A stretch of 64,000 nucleotides of DNA from HK1 sp965215295. Its GTDB lineage: Bacteria; Pseudomonadota; Gammaproteobacteria; HK1. Below are positions 7,406 through 16,394 of the stretch, piece after piece. The position numbers and the translations under genes are program-made. Location: contig OZ244045.1 in NCBI GenBank assembly GCA_965215295.1, positions 1,488,001 through 1,552,000 of the forward strand, in the 5' to 3' direction. Every line of letters begins with the position of its first letter. Within the stretch, counting starts at the first letter, position 1. Below the pieces are notes generated by a model, which was not told the origin of the DNA, did no database searches, and was given only the letters and a program-made list of their open reading frames with translations.

Positions 7406-8600
7406 CGCTTCTGCCCCCGGCGGCGACAGGGTCCCCGCGGGCCGGTTGGACACGGTTCTCGTCAAGACCGCGAGCCGGTGCAACATCGACTGCTCGTACT
7501 GCTACGTGTACCGGGGGCCCGATGCCACGTGGCGCCTTCAGCCCAAACGCATGCATCGCGAAGTGGCGGCGGCCCTCCGCGATCGACTGGTCGAACAGGC
7601 CGGACGGCAGGAGGCGGGGTTCGCGATCGTCCTCCATGGGGGGGAACCGCTGCTGCCGGGCTTCGATGAGCTCGCCACACTGCTGCGCGGTCTGCGGGCT
7701 CATCTGTCCCCCGATCGCCACCCCATCAGCATCCAGACCAACGGGACGCTTCTCGACGAGAAGCTTCTCGATCTCTTTGCCGAAACACGAACCAGCGTGT
7801 CGGTAAGCATCGACGGACCGCCGGAAGCCAACGATCTCGCCCGGCTGGACCACCGCGGCGAGAGCACATACGCGGCCACGATGCGGGGTATCCGTCTCCT
7901 GGCCTCACACTCCCGGCGCGAGTTCCTGTTCGCAGGCACGCTGTCGGTGATCCAGCCCGCCGTCGACCCGGCGTTGGTGTACGAATTCCTCAAGGCGTCG
8001 GGTACTCCCGGCATGGATTTCCTTCTCCAGGACGGGAACCACGATCGCCTTCCGCCAGGAAAAGCACGTTTCACCAGCACGGAATACGGACAGTGGCTCA
8101 ACAGGCTGTTCGATCTGTATATCGCGGATCCTTCGCCAGTTCCGATTCGCGTCGTCGATGACATCATCAAGCTGTGCCTTGGCGGGACAAGCCGGAAGGA
8201 GGGCCGAGGGAAGGATCGGCATGGAATCCTCATCGTCGAGACCGACGGCGAAATTCGCAAGAACGACACGCTCCGCGCCTCGTTCGAGGGCGCCGACCGG
8301 TTCGGCAGCCGATGGAACGTCACCAGTACCTCCCTGTCGACGGTCCTCTCGTCATCGGAGTACCTCGCATATGCCGACATGCAGGTGCCGGCGTCCAGTC
8401 ACTGCCGGAACTGCAACCTGCTCGCAATTTGCGGTGGCGGAATGCCGCTGTATCGCTGGAGCGCCGATCGTGGTTACGACAACCCGTCGGTGTATTGCCA
8501 CGATCACGCGGTCTTCATACGACATGCCATCGCGCGGCTGAGCGAGCTCGGACTGGACGACTCCCTCGTCGTGCTCCCTTCTCCTGCCGATGTTTCCTGA
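7368..8600 (+). CDS. Radical SAM/SPASM peptide maturase (cyclophane-forming type)
   Basis: A 410-residue enzyme that should install a carbon-carbon crosslink in the precursor peptide. The radical SAM cluster motif CNIDCSYC gives Cys at 38, 42 and 45. The core barrel shows VLHGGEPLL and SISIQTNGTLLD, and VSVSIDGP. The C-terminus carries a SPASM-like cysteine set (CRNCNLLAICGGG and a final YC). These features match the FxsB/YhhB/XyeB group. The start is taken as ATG 7368, inside the precursor gene; a later TTG nearer the first cysteine is possible. Its stop overlaps the next gene by 11 bp. Confidence 0.88.
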   Translation: MTASTTGTTGASSASAPGGDRVPAGRLDTVLVKTASRCNIDCSYCYVYRGPDATWRLQPKRMHREVAAALRDRLVEQAGRQEAGFAIVLHGGEPLLPGFDELATLLRGLRAHLSPDRHPISIQTNGTLLDEKLLDLFAETRTSVSVSIDGPPEANDLARLDHRGESTYAATMRGIRLLASHSRREFLFAGTLSVIQPAVDPALVYEFLKASGTPGMDFLLQDGNHDRLPPGKARFTSTEYGQWLNRLFDLYIADPSPVPIRVVDDIIKLCLGGTSRKEGRGKDRHGILIVETDGEIRKNDTLRASFEGADRFGSRWNVTSTSLSTVLSSSEYLAYADMQVPASSHCRNCNLLAICGGGMPLYRWSADRGYDNPSVYCHDHAVFIRHAIARLSELGLDDSLVVLPSPADVS

Positions 8601-9174
8601 ACTCGACTCGGTCGAGTACGACACCTTGCCCTTCGAGCACTTCGTGGGGCGCGTCATGCAGCCGGGTGCCTGCCGGGAATGGCTCGACTGGCTCGAAACG
8701 GAGGCTCCGTGGAAGCTGACGACGACGGATTTCTACGAGCAGTACGAATTCAGCCTGCTTCACACCTCTCTCGCTCCCGTCGTCCGACGTCTCGCCTGCC
8801 CTGAAACCCTGACGGCACTGCGACGCCGGATGTCCCGGCACTTCCGCCGACCATTGTCCGTACACGTGGACGTGACGGCGCACAAGCTCGTTTCGGAACA
8901 GACGATTCGCATTCACAACGACTTCATCCCCGGCGGCGAAAGCCATCGGCTTCTTCTGCAGCTCAATCGAGGCTGGGAGCCCTCGCACGGGGGATACCTG
9001 ATGTTCTTCAGCGGACCGGAACCGGAGACGGTCAGCAAGGTCATGGAGCCGACACACGGGTCCGTGCAGGCATTCGCCATCTCTCATCGGTCCCATCACG
9101 CCGTCAGCACGGTGCACCGGGGAGAACGATTCACCGTCGTGTACTCGTTCCATCCGGATGCCCGATCGGGATGA
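8590..9174 (+). CDS. 2-oxoglutarate/Fe(II)-dependent oxygenase of a RiPP cluster
   Basis: A 194-residue oxygenase. The iron-binding H-x-D is at H109-N-D111 (RIHNDF), a distal histidine lies at 169 or 170 (SHHAVSTV), and an arginine follows about ten residues later (R180) where 2-oxoglutarate is normally held. Such small 2OG enzymes accompany cyclophane-type precursor and radical SAM genes and are thought to hydroxylate the crosslinked peptide. It overlaps the genes on either side, so the operon is tight. Confidence 0.82.
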   Translation: MFPELDSVEYDTLPFEHFVGRVMQPGACREWLDWLETEAPWKLTTTDFYEQYEFSLLHTSLAPVVRRLACPETLTALRRRMSRHFRRPLSVHVDVTAHKLVSEQTIRIHNDFIPGGESHRLLLQLNRGWEPSHGGYLMFFSGPEPETVSKVMEPTHGSVQAFAISHRSHHAVSTVHRGERFTVVYSFHPDARSG

Positions 9175-9986
9175 TCGAGTTCATCGGCCGTCCTTGCGGA
9201 TGGAGCCGGCTGGCGCCCGCACGGCTGAGGCGACAGGCAACCGGGGGCACTTCCACATGGCCGAGCTGCTCGACTGCCCGATTGATCGACGATGCGGAGC
9301 CAGTCGTTCTGCATACGGCCGCTATTTCCGATCTCCCTTTCGACTCGGACGTACATGTCGAACTGCTGCCCGAAGTGGTGGCCCGCCGATGGCGGAAGCT
9401 CGGGCTCGAGTTCGCCACCGAAGCGGACATGAGAGAAGCGGGATTTCCGGCAACTCTGGAGAGCTCGCTCGAACTCGTTCGGACGGTTCCCCCGCTTCAG
9501 GGAACGGTTGCCGGACTGTGTCGCTCCCTGCATGTACTCGTTGCTTCCGGCAGGGACTTCGATGTGAGCTACAGCGACCCGTCATTGCCATTTTCGGTCT
9601 TCGTGTCCTGCCCTCCGGCAACGGAACGGAATCGGGTGGAGCGCCTGGCCGAGAACATCGTGCACGAAGCATTGCACCTGCAGCTCACCCTGGTGGAGAG
9701 CGTCGAGTCACTGGTGATCGACGTCCCGGACGAAACGCCTGTCTTCTCGCCGTGGAAGAATGAATGGCGGAGCGTACGCGGCGTCATGCACGCGGTATAC
9801 GTATTCGGCAATCTTCGATGCTTCTGGAAGCGCGTTGCCGCGGATTTGCCGGAGTCTTCGTCCTTCGCACGAACACGGGTCGAGATGATCGACGATGAGC
9901 TGGACGCTGTCAGGCAGCTTGCGACGAGCCGATTCCTGACGTCGATGGGACGGCGGCTGGCAAGGTCATGTCTTGCCTCCCGCTGA
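9171..9986 (+). CDS. HExxH-type putative peptide-modifying protein
   Basis: A 271-residue protein starting at an ATGA overlap with the oxygenase. The central motif is HEALH (165-169) within ENIVHEALHLQLTLVES, followed by a conserved-looking SPWKNEWRSVRGVMHAVYVF. This layout matches the HExxH-containing proteins found in RiPP clusters, some members of which are reported to be metal and 2-oxoglutarate dependent peptide beta-hydroxylases rather than proteases. No signal peptide or membrane helix is evident, so the reaction should be cytoplasmic. It is the last gene of the operon. No exporter, leader peptidase or immunity gene is recognisable nearby. Confidence 0.78.
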   Translation: MIEFIGRPCGWSRLAPARLRRQATGGTSTWPSCSTARLIDDAEPVVLHTAAISDLPFDSDVHVELLPEVVARRWRKLGLEFATEADMREAGFPATLESSLELVRTVPPLQGTVAGLCRSLHVLVASGRDFDVSYSDPSLPFSVFVSCPPATERNRVERLAENIVHEALHLQLTLVESVESLVIDVPDETPVFSPWKNEWRSVRGVMHAVYVFGNLRCFWKRVAADLPESSSFARTRVEMIDDELDAVRQLATSRFLTSMGRRLARSCLASR

Positions 9987-10014
9987 GGAAGGTCCGAACG
10001 CCCCCGGCTTCTCC

Positions 10015-10260
10015 GGGTGGATCCGAATGCTTTCTCTGTCCGATTGCGCTCGAAGACGACGACGGGACCGTCATGGCCACGTGCCTGATTTCCCGGAGTT
10101 TGCGACCTTCGGCGATGACCGCGACGAAGCGCCGGCCCGTGCCGCCGATGCCCTCGGGGAAACAATCCGCGGCCCGCATCCATGCGGGCCGGGACATTTT
10201 CGGCGTCGACGAGTACCGCACCAGGATGCTGCCGGAATCAAGGATCATGGCGGCTGATCG
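10015..10260 (+). pseudogene. Decayed HicB-like antitoxin gene
   Basis: Pieces of a HicB protein lie in different plus-strand frames. They are CPIALEDDDGTVMAT, then VPDFPEFATFGDDRDEAPARAADALGETI one base off, then AARIHAGRDI in a further frame. Together they follow the HicB order (substrate-like beta strand, P-D-F-P motif, helix, A-R-I-x-x-R-D-I). At least two frameshifts, near 10080 and 10167, prevent a full product. No intact hicA partner is visible. A 7-bp stem hairpin at 10171-10190 falls inside this remnant. Confidence 0.5.
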
Positions 10261-10320
10261 CAGTCGTTCCGAACAGCGGCCTCCCTGCCCCGCCGCAGAC
10301 TCGCTGTCGGGACCGACGGC

Positions 10321-11493
10321 TCAAGAGCAAGCCCGTAGCTCGGCGGAGAGCTCACGGACGCTGATCGCTTCCAGGGTTTCCGAAATCGGGTAGCGGTCGT
10401 CTCCGGCGTGCACGACGAAGGCGCGCGCCGGATTCAGATCCGCGCGGGCGAGGTGGAAGCCGCGACTGACCCGGGCGGACAACGAACGCTTGATCTCGAT
10501 TGCCCAAAGCGTGCCGTCGTCGTGCTCGATCACGAGGTCGATCTCGGCACCGGCGCTCGTCCGGTAGAAGTACGACCTCGACCGCGGCGGCAGCACGGAC
10601 ACCAGCGTCTCGATGACGTAGCCTTCCCAGCTCTCTCCCACCACCGGATTCCCGGCGAGCTGTTCCAGCGACATGATTCCAAGCAGGGCATGCACCAAAC
10701 CGCTGTCGCGCACATAGACCTTCGGAGACTTCACGAGGCGCTTGCCGACATTGGCGCGCAAGGGCGGCAGCCGGCGCACCAGCAGCAGGTCCGCCAGGAG
10801 ATCGATATAGCGGGTCACCGACTGCGCGCTCACTTCCAGCGCTCTCGCAAGCACCGAGGCATTCAGCGTCGTTCCCTGACGGTGCGCGAGCATCGTCCAC
10901 AGTCGCTCCAGGGTGGTGGCGGGAACGCGCGGCCCGAACACCGCGACGTCACGCTCCAGATAGGTGCGGATGAAATCTCGTCGCAGCGCCAGGCTGTCCC
11001 GATCACTCGCGGCCAGATAGCTGTCCGGGAAGCCACCGCGCAGCCACAGCAGCTCGCGCGATGCACGGGTGTCGTCCACCTCGAGCGCGGACAGTGGCGT
11101 CATGTCGATGTACGCGATGCGTCCGGCCAGCGTCTCGCCGGATTGGCGCAGCAGGTCGATCGACGCCGAGCCCAGAATGAGGAATCGACCCTTGCCCTTC
11201 CCCCGGCGCCGGCCTCTGTCGATGACGCCGCGCAAGGTCCGGAACAGCTCCGGCATCCGGTGGATCTCGTCCAGAATGACGAGTCGATCCTCCACGTTGT
11301 CGAGGAACAGGACGGGCTCGGCGAGCCGGCTGCGGTCGTCGCGATCCTCCAGATCGAGATAGAGCGCATCGCGCGACCGCGCGATCTCCAGCGCGAGGGT
11401 CGTCTTGCCGACCTGTCGCGGTCCGATCAGTGCCACGGCGGCCTGACGGCTCAGGGCGCGTTCGACGTCGGAGGTGATGATCCTTGGAATCAT
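10321..11493 (-). CDS. AAA ATPase with C-terminal DUF4143 domain
   Basis: A 390-residue protein of the AAA_14/DUF4143 group. Walker A is IGPRQVGKTT near residue 23, Walker B is LVILDEIHRM near 72-81, sensor-like FLILGSAS follows, then a winged-helix region. The C-terminal part shows a PD-(D/E)xK-like pattern (AEIDLVIEHDDGTLWAIEIKRS). Substrates of this very common family are unknown; links to mobile islands and to toxin-antitoxin-like behaviour are often suggested. A paralogue lies at 38540-39721. A symmetric dyad sits immediately upstream of its start. Confidence 0.85.
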   Translation of the reverse strand: MIPRIITSDVERALSRQAAVALIGPRQVGKTTLALEIARSRDALYLDLEDRDDRSRLAEPVLFLDNVEDRLVILDEIHRMPELFRTLRGVIDRGRRRGKGKGRFLILGSASIDLLRQSGETLAGRIAYIDMTPLSALEVDDTRASRELLWLRGGFPDSYLAASDRDSLALRRDFIRTYLERDVAVFGPRVPATTLERLWTMLAHRQGTTLNASVLARALEVSAQSVTRYIDLLADLLLVRRLPPLRANVGKRLVKSPKVYVRDSGLVHALLGIMSLEQLAGNPVVGESWEGYVIETLVSVLPPRSRSYFYRTSAGAEIDLVIEHDDGTLWAIEIKRSLSARVSRGFHLARADLNPARAFVVHAGDDRYPISETLEAISVRELSAELRACS

Positions 11494-11530
11494 CCTTGCA
11501 ATCTATCCATGCTCTGGATAATTTGCAAGG
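11494..11530. promoter_or_regulatory. Nested perfect dyad upstream of the DUF4143 ATPase
   Basis: Two inverted repeats share one centre at 11512: an outer CCTTGCAA (11494-11501) with TTGCAAGG (11523-11530), and an inner TATCCA (11504-11509) with TGGATA (11515-11520). The dyad begins one base before the start codon of the minus-strand ATPase and is AT-rich relative to its surroundings. Its place and symmetry suggest an operator or an mRNA hairpin at the ribosome-binding site. No function is established. Confidence 0.5.
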
Positions 11531-11935
11531 TAATTCCCGGATCCAGCTTCAAACCGGACCCTGAGTGCTCGTTCACACGGGAGAAATGGCGTGTTTGAGG
11601 TCCGGCGAGGTTCGTTCCCCTGTGTGGGCCAGCTCCTCTCTCGTCCCAAGGGGTGCCGAGACCACGATGGCGCTGATCCGGCGGCGCCAAGCGATGACGA
11701 TGGGCACGCATCCGCCGGAGCGGGCGACGATGTCCTCGGCACCCGTTACGCAACGACCCCTGCAACAGGGAACCCGCACCAGCTCCGACCAGTTTCCCGA
11801 TGACTTCGTCATCCCAGGAAATCCATCTACGGAATAGTCCGACCCATTCCCGTGGGGTTTCCACGACGGAATGTGAGAAACAACACTCCCATACCGCCGC
11901 AACAGGCGGAGATACGAACTGGATCTCGGGAAGGG
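11531..11935. other. Gene-free stretch
   Basis: About 400 bp between the DUF4143 ATPase promoter and the end of the glycosyltransferase gene. Only short overlapping frames without recognisable motifs occur, and no repeat, terminator with a T-run or RNA gene was seen. It may be decayed sequence. Confidence 0.5.
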
Positions 11936-13777
11936 CTACGTTGTGGATGCTCGTCTTTCAACCGGCATTCCGCCCAGCCGGCGCACGGAGGAGGCCACCA
12001 GGCAGAGAAGCAACAGAGCGGCCCATATCCGCAACGGTACCCCCGGTTCGGCATAGCGAGGAAGAAAATGCGAGGTCACCGCATAGACAGCATGCAGATA
12101 GAGCGCCGGCAACACGACGAACACGACCTCGATGCGACGGCGGCGCCCGAACCAGAACCACAGCGGCACGACAAGGAGTGCAAGAAATCCGACGAGGTTC
12201 ACCACGGTTTTCGACAAGGGGTCAAACCGCCATTCCCAGCGTGGCCAGGAGCCCAGATCCCAGACGTCGGCAAGGCGCGGCGCGGCAACGTCCAGCCGGG
12301 GAAGAGACGGAACATGATTGCTCCACACCATGCTGCGAAGTGGCGACTCCCGAAAGTAATGGAGCATCCCGGACGGCTTCGACCAATGGGCTGCATTCGC
12401 ACCAGCGGGATCCAGGAACTCGGACACTCTGACGCCCCGCATTGCAAAATCATCGGGTGGCGGCACTCGGTACAGCGTAGCATCGGAAAGCTCCGCCACG
12501 GTTTCCAGATTGAGAAGCTCCTTCATCTCTGCCTCGCTATAGCCAACGGCCGTCTTGCGCTCGCGGAACCAGACCACGTAGGCCTCTTTGCCTTTCCTGT
12601 AGGCGTCGAGCGCAGCCTCTCTCAGCCCCGGCGACAATTCCCGAGGCAAGGACCGATGCCAGAGCAGATGGATACGGGTCCGTTTAGGCCCCAATCGGTT
12701 GTGAATGAACAGACCGCGCCAAGCCATCAGCGTCGAGATCTTGAGGTGGTGCCAAGGCTCCGCAAATATCTTCGCCCTCAACATCTCGCTCTCCTGCGTC
12801 CGTCGCCGGTAATCGAGATGGCTTATTGTTCGGCGGGCCGTTTGCGAGAATCCGTCTGCATTCTCCGTATCGAGGCGTTCATAGGAGCGCTTCGGAATAC
12901 CGAGATCGAGCTTGTAGGGTGTGTAGTACCAGAAACCGGCGGCAAATTCGTCGTCTCGCATCGTATTGTATGCCGCGCGAAGGGTCAACACCTGTATCAT
13001 CCGCCTGCTATCAACCACCGAGAAATCATCGAACAGGACAAAGTTGCGTACCATCCAGCCTCCTACTGGAAGGAAGTGAACAATGAGAAACACGCCGACC
13101 AGCAGCATGGTGCGCCGCCCGAGGGTTCTTCGCAACAGATCCGATGCAACCAGTCCTGCAACGACAAACGGCCAGAAATAAAGGAATACGATCTTGGTCA
13201 ACACCAGGGCGGCAAGGACCAGCCCCAGCAATGCACTGTAGAGCACACGACGCCGAACCAGTGTCAACACGCTCAGACAGGATACCATCACCACGAGAGC
13301 GGCGGTGGGAACCTCCGTAAAAAAACGGTCAAAACCATACCCGCCGATGAGACTTTGCGTAACCAGTAGAAAGGCAACATAGGGAAGCCATCTCGTCTCG
13401 GCATACCACCAGCACAGAAAAAACACACCGACCCCGGCAACCAGCACGAACACCACGTTCAGGATTTTGTATGGAGCATAGGCCGACCGGCATTGAAATG
13501 TTCCCGCCCGTTGCCGATCCACGCAACTGCTCGCCACCGGCTCGTATCCAAGTGCCCGTTGCGCGAGGGTGACAGCCGCGATGACCGCCGGGACGAACGG
13601 CTCGCGATGGTGGCTGGCACGATTCGGTTCCTGATCCAGCCGTATTCCCATCTCCAGGTTCTGGCGCCCGTCGAAAATCACGGACCGCAACGAGAGATTG
13701 CCGACGCCATGGAGCAGTGTGGCCAGGCACAGCCCGACCAGCAGCATCATGTCCCGGCGCCGCAGCCTCGGGGTCAT
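11936..13777 (-). CDS. Integral membrane glycosyltransferase-like protein (ArnT/PMT superfamily type)
   Basis: A 613-residue multipass membrane protein with roughly ten hydrophobic helices, mostly between residues 60 and 280 and again near the C-terminus. An early acidic loop (NLEMGIRLDQEP) and two long periplasmic-type loops resemble GT-C glycosyltransferases that use polyprenyl-phosphate sugars. No single diagnostic motif was found, so the family is inferred from topology and the neighbour. The start is ATG 13777, before MTPRLRRRDMMLLVGL; upstream codons in this frame are not conserved-looking. It lies 76 bp downstream of a polyprenyl-phosphate-type GT2 gene, probably in one operon. Confidence 0.65.
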   Translation of the reverse strand: MTPRLRRRDMMLLVGLCLATLLHGVGNLSLRSVIFDGRQNLEMGIRLDQEPNRASHHREPFVPAVIAAVTLAQRALGYEPVASSCVDRQRAGTFQCRSAYAPYKILNVVFVLVAGVGVFFLCWWYAETRWLPYVAFLLVTQSLIGGYGFDRFFTEVPTAALVVMVSCLSVLTLVRRRVLYSALLGLVLAALVLTKIVFLYFWPFVVAGLVASDLLRRTLGRRTMLLVGVFLIVHFLPVGGWMVRNFVLFDDFSVVDSRRMIQVLTLRAAYNTMRDDEFAAGFWYYTPYKLDLGIPKRSYERLDTENADGFSQTARRTISHLDYRRRTQESEMLRAKIFAEPWHHLKISTLMAWRGLFIHNRLGPKRTRIHLLWHRSLPRELSPGLREAALDAYRKGKEAYVVWFRERKTAVGYSEAEMKELLNLETVAELSDATLYRVPPPDDFAMRGVRVSEFLDPAGANAAHWSKPSGMLHYFRESPLRSMVWSNHVPSLPRLDVAAPRLADVWDLGSWPRWEWRFDPLSKTVVNLVGFLALLVVPLWFWFGRRRRIEVVFVVLPALYLHAVYAVTSHFLPRYAEPGVPLRIWAALLLLCLVASSVRRLGGMPVERRASTT

Positions 13778-13853
13778 TGCCGTATGGGAAAAGGTCGTCG
13801 CCGGGGGGTCGTCACGACGTGTTTTCCATCCGGACGCGCTCGGGAGGACGTCG

Positions 13854-14771
13854 TCATGACCGATAACGCACGAGCAACTCGGCCAGCAACCCGAAATAGC
13901 CGGTGTTGATGCCGAAGAGCGCCAGCCCCAGCACCAGATTGGCGTGCTCGACCGGTTTCGATGTCGAGCCCAGCAGCCACAGTGCCAGCTCGAAGCCGAA
14001 CACCCCCAGCGCAACGGCAAGGAACAGGCCTGCCAGCGGCAGAAACACTTTCAGCGGCCTGAACATGACCAGCAGCAGGAGAATTTGGGGCAGCACCTTG
14101 AACGGGTATTTGAACGAGATGAACGAGACCCCGCTTTCTCGTGCCCTGAAGGTGACCGGTACCTGGGTGAACCGCATTCCCTTGAGATAGGCATCGAGCA
14201 ATATCTGCTGGGGATCGTTGTAATCGCCGGGCAGAAAGAATCTGTCCAGATAGGTACGGCTCGCAGCGAACATGCCGGGCTGTGAATCCCGGACCTGCCA
14301 ACCGCTCAACAACCACTGCATCAGGGAACGGAAAAACGCATTGCCCCAGCGACGCACCCAGGGCATGCGGTAGGTCATGCGGGGAAAACGGTCGCCGAAG
14401 ACCAGATCGGCCCGGTCTTCCAGGACCGGGGCAATCAGTGCGGGGATGTCGGCCGGGTCGTGCTGGCCGTCGGCGTCGAGTTTGACCACGAGGTCGAAAC
14501 CGTGGTCACGGGCGTAGCCCAACCCGCTGCGTACGGCCGCACCGACCCCCTGGTTCGACCGGTGGGTCAAGACATGGTCGGCGCCAGCCCGGCGTACGGC
14601 TTCGGCGGTGCCGTCGGTAGACCCGTCGTCGATGACACAGACCGACAGGCTGACGTCTTGCCCGGCCAGCCGGCCTGCGCACGCCTGCAGGCCGTTCAGG
14701 ACTTGTGCAATGGACTCCTCTTCGTTCCAGGCCGGAACGATGACCAGCACCGACCAGAAAGACCGGGCCAT
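13854..14771 (-). CDS. Family 2 glycosyltransferase, polyprenyl-phosphate sugar transferase type
   Basis: A 305-residue GT-A glycosyltransferase. It has the nucleotide-sugar site VIVPAWNEEESIAQVL, VIDDGSTDGTAE, the metal-binding DxD context VVKLDADGQHDPADI and two C-terminal membrane helices, as in DPM1/ArnC/GtrB proteins that load a sugar on a lipid carrier. The lipid-linked sugar could serve the GT-C-like protein encoded just downstream. Start ATG 14771 gives the typical MARSFWSVLVIVPAWNEE opening. Confidence 0.88.
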   Translation of the reverse strand: MARSFWSVLVIVPAWNEEESIAQVLNGLQACAGRLAGQDVSLSVCVIDDGSTDGTAEAVRRAGADHVLTHRSNQGVGAAVRSGLGYARDHGFDLVVKLDADGQHDPADIPALIAPVLEDRADLVFGDRFPRMTYRMPWVRRWGNAFFRSLMQWLLSGWQVRDSQPGMFAASRTYLDRFFLPGDYNDPQQILLDAYLKGMRFTQVPVTFRARESGVSFISFKYPFKVLPQILLLLVMFRPLKVFLPLAGLFLAVALGVFGFELALWLLGSTSKPVEHANLVLGLALFGINTGYFGLLAELLVRYRS

Positions 14772-15065
14772 GTTACTTGTGTCCGGCGCCGGCGCGAGAC
14801 CCGGGCACGGCGCGAGGGGGGGTACTGTTCATCAAGAGCGTCCTGTGGGCTGCAAGCCGCTACGCCTGGACACGGGACGGTTCAGGCTGCATGACCGATT
14901 CTCGGGTGGAGGATGGGGTGAAGGTGATCCGGCGGCGAAGTGTAGTGCAGGCGACGCCGGGATATAAGCGGGCATTCCGAGCCGTGGTTGTGGGATCGGG
15001 CTCAGTGTGGTGGCGGCGGTGGCACGGGTGCGGGCCGCCCACCCGACAGGTCGCGGTGCCCGTGT

Positions 15066-16394
15066 TCATGCGGGAGGCGTTGCCCCCCACACCCGCCGGC
15101 CCGCGACGTAGGTCGCCCGCACCGCGCGGTCGTCGCCGAGGACCGCGAGGGCGAAGAGCGCATCCTCGATGTTGGCGGACAGCGCGTGCCGCGCCTCCAG
15201 CACCGGGGTGGCGGCCGGGTCGAGCACCACCAGGTCCGCCCACCGGCCCGGATCGAGGGTCCCGATGTCCTCGTCGAGACCGAGGTTCACCGCGTTGCCC
15301 CTCGTCGCGAGATGGAAGAGCTCGTGCGCGGTCGGCGTGCGGCCGCGCAGCATCGCCACCTTGTACGCCTCGCCGAGGGTGTGGAGCATCGAGTAGCTCG
15401 TGCCGCCGCCCACGTCGGTGGCGATCCCGATGCGCACGGGACGGTCCGCGCGGCCGACGTGGGCGGCGTCGAAGAGTCCCGAGCCCAGGAACGTGTTCGA
15501 GGTCGGGCAGTGGACGACGGTGGCGCCGGCCTCCGAGAGCCTCGCGCATTCGCGCTCCGTGAGATGGACCCCGTGGGCATAGAGGCTGCGGGGGCCGAGC
15601 AGGCCGAAGCGGTCGTAGACGTCGGTGTAGTCCTTCGCCCACGGGAACAGCCGCCGAACGAGCTCGATCTCCCCCTCGCTCTCCGAGAGGTGGCTGTGCA
15701 CGTGGCAGTCGGGGTGCCGGGCGGCGAGCGCGCCGGCCGCGCGGAGCTGTTCGTCGGTGGAGGTCACCGCGAAGCGCACCGTGATCGCGTAGCGCAGCCG
15801 GCCGCGGCGGTGCCAGCGCTCGATCAGCGCCTCGCTGTCGCGCGCCCCCGACTCGGGCGTGTCGCGCAGCGCCGGCGGGGCGTTGCGGTCCATCAGGGTC
15901 TTGCCGCTGACGATGGCCTGGCCGCGACGCTCGGCCGCGGCGAAGAGCGTCTCGGTGGCGGAGCGGTGCACGGTGGAGAAGACCACCGCCGCGGTGGTGC
16001 CGTGCTGCACCAGGCGATCGAGGAAGGCTTCAGCGGCAGCGTGTGCGTGCGCCGCCGAGGCGTAGCGCCGCTCCTCGGGGAACGTGAACCGGTTCAGCCA
16101 GTCGAGCAGGTCCGCGCCGGGCGCGGCCAGCATCCGGTACTGCGGATAGTGGATGTGGGCGTCGATGAAGCCCGGCAGCACGAGCGCCTCGCCGTGGTCG
16201 TCGGCCGGGAGCGGACGGAACCGCTCCGGCAGCCGCGCGGCGTGCCCGCGCCAGGCAATGCGCCCGTTCCCGGCCACCGCGACCGCGCCGCGGCGATAGA
16301 ACCGGACCGCGCGTTCGGGCCCCGCGACGGCGGGGTCGTCGCGGTAGCTCAGCACCGCCCCGCGGATCACCCGCCCGTCGCGCGCGGCGGTCAT
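15066..16394 (-). CDS. guaD: Guanine deaminase
   Basis: A 442-residue amidohydrolase converting guanine to xanthine. It shows the metal site PGFIDAHIHYPQ (H80, H82), VFSTVH, HSHLSESEGEI, HCPTSNTFLGSG and the final Asp in GIATDVGGG; HYPQ and the HCPTSN motif are characteristic of GuaD. The ATG at 16394 overlaps the uraD stop (ATGA), so I use it rather than upstream codons. It is the last gene of the minus-strand purine set. Confidence 0.94.
   Translation of the reverse strand: MTAARDGRVIRGAVLSYRDDPAVAGPERAVRFYRRGAVAVAGNGRIAWRGHAARLPERFRPLPADDHGEALVLPGFIDAHIHYPQYRMLAAPGADLLDWLNRFTFPEERRYASAAHAHAAAEAFLDRLVQHGTTAAVVFSTVHRSATETLFAAAERRGQAIVSGKTLMDRNAPPALRDTPESGARDSEALIERWHRRGRLRYAITVRFAVTSTDEQLRAAGALAARHPDCHVHSHLSESEGEIELVRRLFPWAKDYTDVYDRFGLLGPRSLYAHGVHLTERECARLSEAGATVVHCPTSNTFLGSGLFDAAHVGRADRPVRIGIATDVGGGTSYSMLHTLGEAYKVAMLRGRTPTAHELFHLATRGNAVNLGLDEDIGTLDPGRWADLVVLDPAATPVLEARHALSANIEDALFALAVLGDDRAVRATYVAGRRVWGATPPA

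Noticed and set aside
10171..10190. Rho-independent terminator for the RiPP operon (GGCCCGCATCCATGCGGGCC)
   Set aside because: No T-run follows and the palindrome falls in the hicB remnant, where it reads as coding sequence (ARIHAG).
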